Source: Methylomicrobium sp035916875
GTDB lineage: Bacteria > Pseudomonadota > Gammaproteobacteria > Methylococcales > Methylomonadaceae
NCBI RefSeq assembly: GCF_035916875.1
Contig: NZ_JAXUHN010000060.1
Location: 1 to 57,756, forward strand
Direction of reading: 5' to 3'
DNA length: 57,756 bases
The position numbers were made by a program, and so were the translations under genes. Positions 26,097-33,662 of the stretch are shown piece after piece. Every line of letters begins with the position of its first letter. Positions within the stretch are counted from its first letter, which is position 1. Below the pieces are notes generated by a model. The model was not told where the DNA came from, did no database searches, and worked only from the letters and a program-made list of their open reading frames with translations.

Positions 26097-27056
26097 CTAA
26101 AGCCCTGCTCCCCAACGATATTGCCAGGCAATTCCGATCGTATCGAAAAAGCTGCCGGTTCGTGCATGAACAACAGTATTGCCGAAGAGCTTAATGGAAT
26201 TCTGCTGATTAAGCGCAAATGAAAGCGTGCCCCCAACGCGCCAATTCTGTTGAAGATTATCAGCGACTTTGCCGTCCTGGGTGGTACGCCCACCGGTGTA
26301 ATAATTGGCGTCTAAAGCGCCCCAAACCCCTTTACCGAAACTGTAAATCAGATGCCCTTGGAAGTTATAGAGCGGAGACTGTTGGAGATTCTTTGCGATA
26401 ACAGGCACAAACTGGTTGTTATCGGTATATACGAATACCCCGGCAGCGAACTCGGCAGTCCATGGCCCCCACGCCTTGGAAATGCCAATTTCGGGCTTGA
26501 CCGACCAGCGATTGGTGCCGATATTGACGAGTTTCTGCGAATCATATTGTCCCCCCGGCGCAAAAACCGCAAGGCTGGCGCCGATAATCGTGTCCTGCTT
26601 GTAATTGGCGAACTCTTTCATCGACAGAGCCGGAGCGCCGAAAAGATTCACATACAAACGAAAGGCCGGGTCGGCAAAACCGGAGATTTTACGGCTCTTT
26701 GGCTGTCCCAAGAAATCTGCTTGCCCCGACATCCAGGCCTCCGGAATGATGATGTCAACCTTGCCTGACTTTCCCCAGAAATCCAGTGAACGGACATAAG
26801 CAAAAACACTGCTGTGAATTTCCATCTTACCGTTTTCGATGGGCACCGATGGGGCAAAAGTTACATTGCCTTTGGTATAACTGTAACCGGCGATGAGGAA
26901 ATTGAGACCCACCGGAATATTGGAATAAGCGCGGGGATCGATATCCGTCGCGAGCGCCGACGTTGACGCCATTCCGAGGACAGCCCCCACACCTCGTCTG
27001 GTAAAACGAGATAGCTGGAATCCGGCAAAGGAACGCCACAGTTTCGTTAACACCAT
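26097..27056 (-). CDS. Outer-membrane beta-barrel protein (phenol MetA-pathway type)
   Basis: About 319 residues from the ATG at 27056 (a TTG three codons upstream is possible). A signal peptide (cleavage near ALA-TDI) is followed by a predicted beta-barrel with alternating strands and a closing aromatic strand, TIGIAWQYRW-GAGL. Conserved stretches are IPVGLNFLIAGYSYTKGN near the start, GFADPAFRLYVNLFGAPAL and TIIGASLAVFAPGGQYD, the usual marks of the Phenol_MetA_deg transporter-like family. These are outer-membrane channels, often of unknown substrate. It is the last gene of a three-gene leftward unit. Confidence 0.82.
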   Translation of the reverse strand: MVLTKLWRSFAGFQLSRFTRRGVGAVLGMASTSALATDIDPRAYSNIPVGLNFLIAGYSYTKGNVTFAPSVPIENGKMEIHSSVFAYVRSLDFWGKSGKVDIIIPEAWMSGQADFLGQPKSRKISGFADPAFRLYVNLFGAPALSMKEFANYKQDTIIGASLAVFAPGGQYDSQKLVNIGTNRWSVKPEIGISKAWGPWTAEFAAGVFVYTDNNQFVPVIAKNLQQSPLYNFQGHLIYSFGKGVWGALDANYYTGGRTTQDGKVADNLQQNWRVGGTLSFALNQQNSIKLFGNTVVHARTGSFFDTIGIAWQYRWGAGL

Positions 27057-27074
27057 TACCGGCAATTTACACTC

Positions 27075-27479
27075 TTATTTTCCACCTTCAAAAACATTAC
27101 CCGTCTGAGAGAAGGCATTGCAATTATCCCGATCGCGACAGGCCACCATATAAACCGTTTGCTTGTTGCAGCCCCTGACGCCGATTGTGTATTCGGTCCA
27201 TTCGTAGCCTCCGGCAGCAATTCCATTAATATAGGTAACTTTTTGCGAAAGCACCGTAGCCGTGGCCTGAGGGCAATTCAGCTCGAACCGCCCCCGAGTG
27301 AGTGCGGTATTTTGCGCCGCCGGGGCATTTTGTGCAAGAAACTCGGCCTCGGTCGCGCAAGCGCTTAAAATTAGAGGCAGCATCAATGCGGCTAATCCTG
27401 CCCGAAAAGGAATATTCATATTGGACCGGGTTCGAACTGGATCATTAACATGCGTATTCAATTTTTCTGTGGTTTTCAT
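27075..27479 (-). CDS. Small lipoprotein
   Basis: A 134-residue protein with GGAG seven bases before its ATG. The N-terminal region before the hydrophobic segment is unusually long (about 26 residues), and the lipobox LSAC lies at about residues 39-42. An inner ATG (MNIPFRAGL) would give a standard signal. The mature part (about 90 residues) has four cysteines (positions near NCPQ, RGCNKQ, VACRDRDNC), likely two disulfides. Function unknown; it lies between the DUF4410-type gene and the beta-barrel gene. Confidence 0.7.
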   Translation of the reverse strand: MKTTEKLNTHVNDPVRTRSNMNIPFRAGLAALMLPLILSACATEAEFLAQNAPAAQNTALTRGRFELNCPQATATVLSQKVTYINGIAAGGYEWTEYTIGVRGCNKQTVYMVACRDRDNCNAFSQTGNVFEGGK

Positions 27480-27530
27480 TGGTTTTCTCCTTTGGCATCA
27501 AATACTGCGTAAATTAACTGGCTAAACGGA

Positions 27531-28274
27531 TTACTGAATCCAACCCTGCTCCTGAAATCGGGTTCTCAGTCTATCAGAGATTTCCTCGACAATTTGCTTG
27601 GTTCTGCCTTCGACTTTGCTGCTGCCGCTCGCTTCTCCATAAACTTTCATGCCTGTACTGATAATAAGCCCGGCAGGATTAGCGGTGGCGATTGCGCCGG
27701 CGACTCCTAGAGCAGCGCCGGGACTTTTGCCGCCACCCGCGTCCCCAGTGCCGCCCCCAATTTTTCTTAGTCCTCGCGGGGTCACTTGATAGCCTTCAAC
27801 CTGCACCTTCAGCTCCGATGCGCCGGAACCAAAGCCAATGACGGCACGCTTAGCGACATTCCCCTCGTCAACTGAAACGACATAGCCCTTAATCACAATA
27901 TCGTTGATTTGCATCCTTGTAGACGGCGAAGCCTCCTCAACCGAAAGCCCCATGTCGCGTATGCTGTTGACTAAACCACTGGCAATTTCTCTACCAATTT
28001 CAGCTTGCTCCGAGGCATCGGAACCGGCTTGTCCGGAAGTTGCCGGTACAAAGTCATAGACCAAGATGCGGCCTGGTCGCGGTAACTGTTCATTCGCCGC
28101 AATTTCAGGGCTTGTCGTTACGCTGGTTGATGCACAACCGGTAATTAGCAGTGCTATGCCGAGGTACGAGACGAAAGTCGAAAAATTTTTTCCGATCCCG
28201 GACTTGTCGGCTACAGGTTTTGTGAATAAGTTAAGTGCCAAAGGATTGAAAAAACTGTTATTAGGATTGGGCAT
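27531..28274 (-). CDS. DUF4410-type lipoprotein
   Basis: A 247-residue lipoprotein (lipobox ITGC at about residues 44-47 after a long n-region). The mature domain has PRPGRILVYDFVP, GREIASGLVNSIRDMGLSVEEA, a VIKGYVVSVDEGNVAKRAVIGFGSGASEL stretch and a hydrophobic Ala/Gly segment. This is the pattern of DUF4410 proteins, which resemble small outer-membrane lipoproteins with a glycine-zipper-like segment. It heads the three-gene unit with the small lipoprotein and the beta-barrel. Confidence 0.82.
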   Translation of the reverse strand: MPNPNNSFFNPLALNLFTKPVADKSGIGKNFSTFVSYLGIALLITGCASTSVTTSPEIAANEQLPRPGRILVYDFVPATSGQAGSDASEQAEIGREIASGLVNSIRDMGLSVEEASPSTRMQINDIVIKGYVVSVDEGNVAKRAVIGFGSGASELKVQVEGYQVTPRGLRKIGGGTGDAGGGKSPGAALGVAGAIATANPAGLIISTGMKVYGEASGSSKVEGRTKQIVEEISDRLRTRFQEQGWIQ

Positions 28275-28384
28275 AAGGGATTATCCTGTGTTGGTATTGA
28301 TATGAAGGGGTTGACGTTTTCAGACGACAAATTGGTTGATCTCGAGATGACGGACACCCATTTTATTCATATGCAAACTGTTTT

Positions 28385-28404
28385 CGCTATTGGACTTTAG
28401 GCCA
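28385..28404 (+). repeat. Dispersed motif, copy 4
   Basis: CGCTATTGGACTTTAGGCCA, identical to the copy at 25980 over these 20 bases, then diverging. It lies about 110 bases upstream of the DUF4410-type gene start, on the opposite strand. Confidence 0.7.
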
Positions 28405-28444
28405 TGATCCAGAATTTGATAGCGAAAAATATTCCGGGATAGCG

Positions 28445-28497
28445 GAATTGTACTTTTAATGCGGTTGTCACTGGTTCGAATCCAGTACGACTCAGCA
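28445..28497 (+). other. 3' remnant of a tRNA-Lys gene
   Basis: The sequence contains an ACTTTTAAT anticodon loop region, a short variable segment, a perfect 5-bp T stem with a TTCGAAT loop (ACTGG-TTCGAAT-CCAGT) and an ACGACTCAGCA acceptor-like end. This order fits the 3' half of tRNA-Lys(UUU). No matching 5' acceptor (about GAGTCGT) lies upstream, so it is a fragment rather than a working tRNA. Fragments of this kind are often left by integration or excision events. Confidence 0.6.
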
Positions 28498-29003
28498 TCA
28501 TTGTTTTAAAAAACCTGTTAGCTCGTTAAGATCAAAAGTTTATTATGCCCATGATTTTGATCTCCGCATTCTTTCCATGCTTTTTCCATACTCTATCGGG
28601 CTTGGTATTTGCACCAGAACGGTAAGTCGATTGCAAAAACGCCCATGCTTGGTGCACCTGAATTAAGCTGAATTTGGCACAAATTATTTGTGCAACAGGA
28701 AGAATAACCGAATTCGAGGATTTAAAGAGCTGGCATAAATCATGCTTTCTCAATTATTAATGCAATAACAGCTTTTTAGGCTATGTACCGTACCCGTTAA
28801 TAGTTGAAAACGCTTTCCGGATTCCTAATGCATCATCTGGTATCTGGCTGATTCGCAATGCATGGCTTTGAAATCAGCTGCCAGAAAACTTCTCGCGAAT
28901 CACCTGTTTACAAGTTTCAACGTTTAACGCATTCATAGATTTTTTAGGCTTGCTAATAGACAACTTAAAAAGTTTACAGTTACGCCATCCTTGGAGGTGA
29001 AAT
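28498..29003. other. Gene-poor AT-rich gap
   Basis: About 500 bases without a convincing gene. A short inverted repeat, TGATTCGC (about 28851) and GCGAATCA (about 28895), frames a stretch ending AACTTCTCGCGAATCAC. This resembles the end of the 93-bp miniature element (AACTTCTCGCGAAGCAC), so it may be a decayed relative. Confidence 0.35.
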
Positions 29004-29096
29004 ATGATGCAATTACATGAAATTACCCTTACCCTGATTTTGCTGGTTTGCAATATTGCGCTGTTCTACGCAATGTTTACTGTTATGCCGGGCTAA
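29004..29096 (+). CDS. 30-residue hydrophobic membrane microprotein
   Basis: A short frame missed by length cut-offs. A strong ribosome site (TTGGAGGTGAAAT) precedes tandem ATG codons. The product begins MMQLHEITLTLILLVC and ends AMFTVMPG: a single membrane helix of about 20 residues with a short acidic/polar start. It sits alone in the gene-poor region. The ribosome site quality and coherent hydrophobic composition are the evidence; there is no family I recognise. It could be a small membrane regulator or toxin-like peptide. Confidence 0.55.
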   Translation: MMQLHEITLTLILLVCNIALFYAMFTVMPG

Positions 29097-29310
29097 AAGT
29101 AATTCGTTTTTTATGTTTGTAAAACAAAGCTATAGCCAAATTGATCTTGCCAAAATTTCACAGTCACTAAATAGCCAGTTTTGTCCGGCATCTGGCGGTT
29201 AGCTTATGAGAGTGAATTTTATTGCCGGAATTTTTCCGGGATTAGTAATTAAAGTGTGATGCATGGTCCGGCAAATTGCAAATGAGCGCCCATTCATGAA
29301 CACTTTAATA

Positions 29311-29403
29311 AGTGAATAGCAACAAGTTCATTGGCATTTCTTGAGCTCTCTAAGTCATTGATTTGCTATTCACAGGTTGCAAACGAACTTCTCGCGAAGC
29401 ACT
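29311..29403 (+). mobile_element. 93-bp MITE-like element, copy A
   Basis: Identical over its full length (including the flanking TA pairs) to the copy at 39576-39668, in opposite orientation. Ends are AGTG and CACT, with a 22-base imperfect terminal inverted repeat (about 15 of 22 matching). It contains an 11-bp internal inverted repeat, GTGAATAGCAA / TTGCTATTCAC. It is flanked by TA on both sides. No coding capacity. Confidence 0.8.
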
Positions 29404-29440
29404 TAATGGGTTACAGAATACAGGTGGTACTTCCGCTCCC

Positions 29441-30109
29441 TTAGTCTTGCGGCGGGTCGGTATTGGTTTGTGAGCCGTTATCGGAAAGTGACTCTTCATT
29501 ATTCTTCTCATGCGATTTCTCGATATGATTATAAGCGAATGTCCCGGCTAATTTACCTATCTTTTCACCTACTGCCTCGCCGATTTCGGCGCCCGTATCG
29601 TCAAATAAAACATCGCCGATCATACCGCCTATTTTTTCCATGGCTTTACCGCTTATCTTTGCGCTGCCTTCTTTTTGCAAGTCTTCTTTTAAGGGAGGTT
29701 CGCTGTCGGTTTGGTGGAGAAGTTTTTTTGCAATTTTGCCGCCTTGACGGCCTCCGAAAACCTCGCCGGCCATGCCGCCCACTTCGGCGCCGATCACTGT
29801 TCCTTCAGGACCCACTATCGTGCCTATCGCGGCGCCGACGATTTCTCCCAAACTTTCTCCAGCCATGCTTTCGGCCAGACTCGCTCCCTGCTCGGCGATG
29901 CGGCTGTGGCGCTTGGCCAAATCCAGGGCATCGGAACCCACCTTCTTGGCTTTTTCATGCAAGGCCGCTGTAACATGGGAAAGTTCGTTCTCGATTTCAG
30001 CTATTCTTTCAGTTGCGCCAGCAGGCTGAGTTCCTTCAGTTTGCCCCTCGGCCGATAACGAACCGTTTTCGGCAGTTTGCTCCGCACTATTTTTATTTTC
30101 TTGAGCCAT
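29441..30109 (-). CDS. Glycine-zipper protein
   Basis: A 222-residue protein with charged, low-complexity ends (Glu/Gln/Asn-rich N-terminus, Asn/Asp/Ser-rich C-terminus). The centre is Gly/Ala-rich with glycine-zipper spacing: SLGEIVGAAIGTIVGPEGTVIG, AEVGGMAGEVFGGRQGGKIA, then IGGMIGDVLF and IGEAVGEKIGKLAG. No signal peptide is seen. Such zippers pack into membranes; bacteriocin-like or envelope-stress proteins share this feature. Function unknown. It lies 38 bases from MITE copy A. Confidence 0.68.
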   Translation of the reverse strand: MAQENKNSAEQTAENGSLSAEGQTEGTQPAGATERIAEIENELSHVTAALHEKAKKVGSDALDLAKRHSRIAEQGASLAESMAGESLGEIVGAAIGTIVGPEGTVIGAEVGGMAGEVFGGRQGGKIAKKLLHQTDSEPPLKEDLQKEGSAKISGKAMEKIGGMIGDVLFDDTGAEIGEAVGEKIGKLAGTFAYNHIEKSHEKNNEESLSDNGSQTNTDPPQD

Positions 30110-30178
30110 CGGACTATCAACAAGATTTAATGAGGTTGAATTTAAAAATCCGCTGCTTTTCGGTAACTTTAGGAAGTA

Positions 30179-30940
30179 CTACTTCCCGATGATTGCCAGG
30201 GCTTTCTCAAGAGGAGCGCTTGGCACCTTAATGGGTCCTTCGAGCGGATTATTTAATTCGAGGATAAAAAATATCGCGCTTGATAACGACAGGGCGCAGA
30301 TCGTTAAGGCTGATACTGTTGTGCGGTTTGGAGGGCCCATCAAACCAAAATGGACAAAAAGTACGGTTAGCCAGAATATCAGAACAACAAGAAATGCCGC
30401 CGGCAGTTTTTCTTGCGTTTGTTCGACCAACATCCATCTTGATTGCAATAGGTCCTTACTCAGCTCTAGCGCTTCGGTTTTAAGATTTTTTTGTGAATCG
30501 TTCTGCGGAGAAAGTTCGTGAATATTGCGGTAAACGTTCGCCATCCCATTCGACTTGTCCGACATCAGCAAATCCAGCTGTTGCAAGCTATGACTATGCC
30601 AAATACGCTCCATTCCGGAAGCGATCCCGATACGTATATTATCCCTGACCGATTTCGTTTCCGCCCCGTAAAGGGACAAGACATAGTCCAGCGTAATGGC
30701 TTTAGCTCCCATTTCTGTAAGGCCCGCACTGGCCTCGTCGTAGGAATCTTTAGCCGAACTCAACAATAGGCCAATAATCAAAGCGACCAGCGTGGCCAAC
30801 ATCCCGGTCGCCGTTATCATCACATCTTTGGAGTCGCCTTTTAGGTGGAATAGCGGTAAACGGCTACGGAAACGAAAACCTAGAAGCAAGCCGCCAAGCA
30901 TGCAGACAAGAACGATGAATGCGACGAGTAAAGAAGACAT
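30179..30940 (-). CDS. DUF4239-type membrane protein
   Basis: A 253-residue membrane protein with about four helices: two at the start (about residues 4-23 and 44-62) and two near residues 178-225, separated by a helical soluble segment. The layout and the MITATGMLATLVALIIGLLLSSAKDSY stretch after helix two match DUF4239, a bestrophin-like family of uncertain ion-transport function. It lies upstream of the glycine-zipper gene on the same strand, with a gap of 69 bases. Confidence 0.75.
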   Translation of the reverse strand: MSSLLVAFIVLVCMLGGLLLGFRFRSRLPLFHLKGDSKDVMITATGMLATLVALIIGLLLSSAKDSYDEASAGLTEMGAKAITLDYVLSLYGAETKSVRDNIRIGIASGMERIWHSHSLQQLDLLMSDKSNGMANVYRNIHELSPQNDSQKNLKTEALELSKDLLQSRWMLVEQTQEKLPAAFLVVLIFWLTVLFVHFGLMGPPNRTTVSALTICALSLSSAIFFILELNNPLEGPIKVPSAPLEKALAIIGK

Positions 30941-31366
30941 CTGTTATCCCCCACAACTTCCCTAAAAGAAATTATTGTCTGTCGCCATGAAGATGCTTTT
31001 TCCCACCCTATTCAGGTAACTCAGTAGCCTTGGCGAAAGATCTCTCACAGGGTTAATCCAGTCCGGGTGAGTAGAGCAATTATACAGATAATAATGGTCG
31101 CGGTTCAATGATCTTGCCTCGATCTAGCGGACACTCGGCTAAGAGAGTAATCTCTAGCTCCGAGGTCAATGATGAAAAACCAAAAAACAATCAACTACGC
31201 CTGCTGTTCGCAACAAATATACAGCAGCGGATATTGCAAAATACCATATGCCATATAGGGCGGAAACAGAAACCGCTTACCTGCCTTTTTTTGCAAATAA
31301 CCGAGCAAAAGCGCATATTGTTCATTATCTGAATCTATTACGTTTTAGAAAAAAAGATCGGACGCC
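30941..31366. other. Divergent intergenic region
   Basis: About 425 bases between leftward and rightward genes, so promoters for both should lie here. I see no gene with a ribosome site and no repeat. Confidence 0.4.
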
Positions 31367-31558
31367 ATGCATAAATCAGCAGTTGTCATAATCGGCGCTT
31401 ACACGTTTTTCAGTGTCCAGGCATTCGAGGCCAAGCCAAGCTTCAATCGCTGCAAAACCACCCATGAGATTAAATCCTTAATCTGTAACGATGGCGACCT
31501 GGATGTCAGTTTAACCGGCCTGTACAAAATCGTTTTGAAAAAGATCCCGGCCGCGTGA
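31367..31558 (+). pseudogene. Truncated LprI-type secreted protein
   Basis: A 63-residue frame: signal peptide (cleavage near VQA-FEA), then PSFNRCKTTHEIKSLICNDGDL, which has the two-cysteine pattern of the LprI lysozyme-inhibitor-type domain (FDCxKAxxxxEKLICxDxxL). A YK-VLKK helix follows. The normal domain continues for another 30 or more residues; here the frame stops early, and a second frame just behind it (DTKIEYEARINALKDR) could be the remainder after a one-base shift. Treated as decayed, but a short functional peptide cannot be excluded. Confidence 0.5.
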
Positions 31559-31657
31559 TACAAAGATTGAATACGAGGCGAGAATTAACGCATTAAAAGA
31601 CCGGTGACCTATAAATAAGCAAGAACGAGAACCACTATTCAACTAAGGGAGTAAAGC

Positions 31658-31711
31658 ATGAAAACTACATATCACGTTGTTCTGATTAAGAGAGGGGAGA
31701 AGCGGAGATGA
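31658..31711 (+). CDS. 17-residue upstream peptide coupled to the permease gene
   Basis: A short frame, MKTTYHVVLIKRGEKRR, with AAGGGAG upstream. Its stop overlaps the permease ATG (ATGA). The start resembles the beginning of DUF2188 proteins (M-K-x-YHVVP), so it may be the stump of such a gene that now serves as a translational leader. The ribosome site for the permease lies inside it (AGAGGGGAG). Confidence 0.5.
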   Translation: MKTTYHVVLIKRGEKRR

Positions 31712-32826
31712 ATAATGAACTGAATGCGTTATCCGATAAGACGCTAGAAAAGCTTATCTCACACAAAATGATCGACTTATTCATCCGTGTCGGATTGATC
31801 GGCTTTTTGGTGGTTCGTTGCTATCAAATATTCAAACCGTTTATCGGCTTGATATTATGGTCGGTGATCTTGGCCGTGGCCATGTATCCCCTTCATGCTA
31901 TGATCGCCCGCAAGATGGGTGGCCGGGATGGCCGGGCCGCAACAACCTTGGTGCTGGCGATACTGTTGAGCGTATTAATCCCCTCCACGCTATTGGTCTT
32001 TTCCTTCGCGGATTCGACGACTGGCTTGGTGAAACAAGTCCAAAACGGTACATTGCAAGTGCCTATCCCCAATGAATCTGTCGCCGGATGGCCGGTGGTG
32101 GGGGGGAAGTTATATGCATTATGGTCGGCCGCGCACACGGACCTTGGCTCTGTGGTAGCAAAATACGAACCCAAAATCGCCATCGTCACCAAACAGCTTC
32201 TGGGCTACGCCGCAAGCGCGGGTACAAGCATTTTGATGTTTTTGGTTGCCTTGGTGCTTGCCGGTATATGGATGGCTTACGGCGAATCTGGCCATGCGGC
32301 AGCCAAGGCCATCGCCAAGCGGATGGCCGGGGACGAGAAAGGGGAAACCTTGGTGGCGCTTTCGACGGCGACCATCCGTGCCGTGGCGCAGGGGGTCATC
32401 GGCATTGCCTGCGTTCAAGCCCTTTTACTGGGGGCCGGATTTATCTTGGTGGGCATTCCTGCTGCCGGGATTTGGGCCTTGCTGGTCTTGTTGTTAGGCA
32501 TCATGCAAATCCCTGCCGCTCTGGTTTCCCTGCCGTCCATCATTTATGTGTTTTACACCAATGATTCTACCCCGGTAGCGGTGATGTTTGCTGTTTATAC
32601 CATGGTTGCCGGTTCGGCGGACAATATCCTTAAACCCTTGGTGTTAGGCCGCGGCGTAGATGCCCCCATGCCGGTGATTCTCTTGGGCGCTTTAGGCGGC
32701 ATGGCGACCGGCGGAATTATCGGTTTATTTCTGGGATCGGTGTTGTTAGCCTTGGGTTACCAACTGTTTATGGCTTGGGTGTATCATGAAAACGAAGAGG
32801 CGAATAGCGGAGAAAAAGCCGGTTGA
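31708..32826 (+). CDS. AI-2E/PerM-family membrane transporter
   Basis: A 372-residue polytopic membrane protein of the AI-2E family exporter-like (PerM, YdiK, TqsA) group. The N-terminal pair of helices (about 27-63, FIGLILWSVILAVAMYPLHAMI) has the family signature. A soluble helical segment follows, then about six more helices with GVIGIACVQALLLGAGFILVGIPAAGIWALL and the conserved SADNILKPLVLGRGVDAPMPVILLGALGG block, split around residue 285-330. Members transport autoinducer-like molecules or act as Na+/H+ antiporters, so the substrate is open. GGAG lies before the ATG, inside the coupled 17-residue frame. Confidence 0.87.
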   Translation: MNNELNALSDKTLEKLISHKMIDLFIRVGLIGFLVVRCYQIFKPFIGLILWSVILAVAMYPLHAMIARKMGGRDGRAATTLVLAILLSVLIPSTLLVFSFADSTTGLVKQVQNGTLQVPIPNESVAGWPVVGGKLYALWSAAHTDLGSVVAKYEPKIAIVTKQLLGYAASAGTSILMFLVALVLAGIWMAYGESGHAAAKAIAKRMAGDEKGETLVALSTATIRAVAQGVIGIACVQALLLGAGFILVGIPAAGIWALLVLLLGIMQIPAALVSLPSIIYVFYTNDSTPVAVMFAVYTMVAGSADNILKPLVLGRGVDAPMPVILLGALGGMATGGIIGLFLGSVLLALGYQLFMAWVYHENEEANSGEKAG

Positions 32827-33082
32827 ATCCTATTCCAAGTGGAGTCCGATTAAATGGCCTGTTGCCGAAGTCGAACATTGCGGCATGGTTTCGTCTGACG
32901 GGACCACCGGTTTGGCTGATGCAACCCGATTCTTTGGTAGGCGAGTCATCGCACATGACTGTACTCGGCATATTTCTCGACTCGCGCAAACGGCACAGAC
33001 TTGAAGGCGGCCCCGCAACGACTAGGGTCAAACGCAAATCGGCCGCCCACTCTAATGCCCCCCAAATTTCAGACAATCACTA

Positions 33083-33400
33083 AACAACCACCGGCTTAAG
33101 CCGGTGGGTTTGATTTACGGACTGAAAGTCCGGATACGCATCGGCTAAACGACGCGTCTTAATCGGGTTCCATCTAAAGTTATCGTTCGGATTGGGTTCA
33201 AAATGATGCTCCAAATACGGCTAGATCATCTCTTCCGTCATCTGTCCGACGGTAGCACAGAAATATCCACGCGCCTTTACGCCCTTTGGGTGCAAAAGTG
33301 CCGCCCCAGTAACGCTTTTTTCAAGTACGGAAACTCCTCAAACAGATAACTCGGCGTTCGCCATTTTATCCGCCTCATAATCTCGCTTGGCTGTCAATCG
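33083..33400 (-). pseudogene. Decayed IS200/IS605-family transposase with end hairpin
   Basis: Reading leftward from about 33400, broken frames give an IS200-type TnpA C-terminal half: IKWRTPSYLFEEFPYLKK, then KRYWGG in a second frame, then VKARGYFCATVGQMTEEMI in a third, an in-frame TAG, then YLEHHFEPNPNDNF. The WGG and CATVG stretches and the spacing match the family. Two frameshifts and a stop show decay. A perfect palindrome, CCACCGGCTTAAGCCGGTGG (33088-33107), stands at the far end, where IS200/IS605 elements carry their subterminal hairpin. The catalytic N-terminal HUH half is not recognisable. Confidence 0.75.
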
Positions 33401-33662
33401 GCGTTTAAAGGGCCTTTCTGGATGGCCTTGCGTATCTACTGGTCCAAGCAAGTGTTCTCAATGGCACATGGAAACAACCCCGCTGATTTCAATACAGTGA
33501 GGACTAACTCTCGGATGAATGACATCACCTGCAACGTTGACGAATATTTAGCTAACAATCGGTTGCGGCGAACGGCGCTGATGCGCCGCTGCTGCAACCA
33601 CAGCGCGTTATGAATGAGCAGTTTCTGATATAAACCAGCCAACTTTCTCAATGACCATTCAA
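33401..33662. other. Gap beside the IS remnant
   Basis: About 260 bases. The short open frame running through here has no protein-like composition. Possibly the other end of the decayed insertion element; nothing else seen. Confidence 0.35.

Noticed and set aside
28532..28753. 73-residue minus-strand frame in the gene-poor region
   Set aside because: No ribosome site or recognisable features; kept as non-coding.
33422..33613. 63-residue plus-strand frame beside the IS remnant
   Set aside because: No ribosome site and no protein-like composition.
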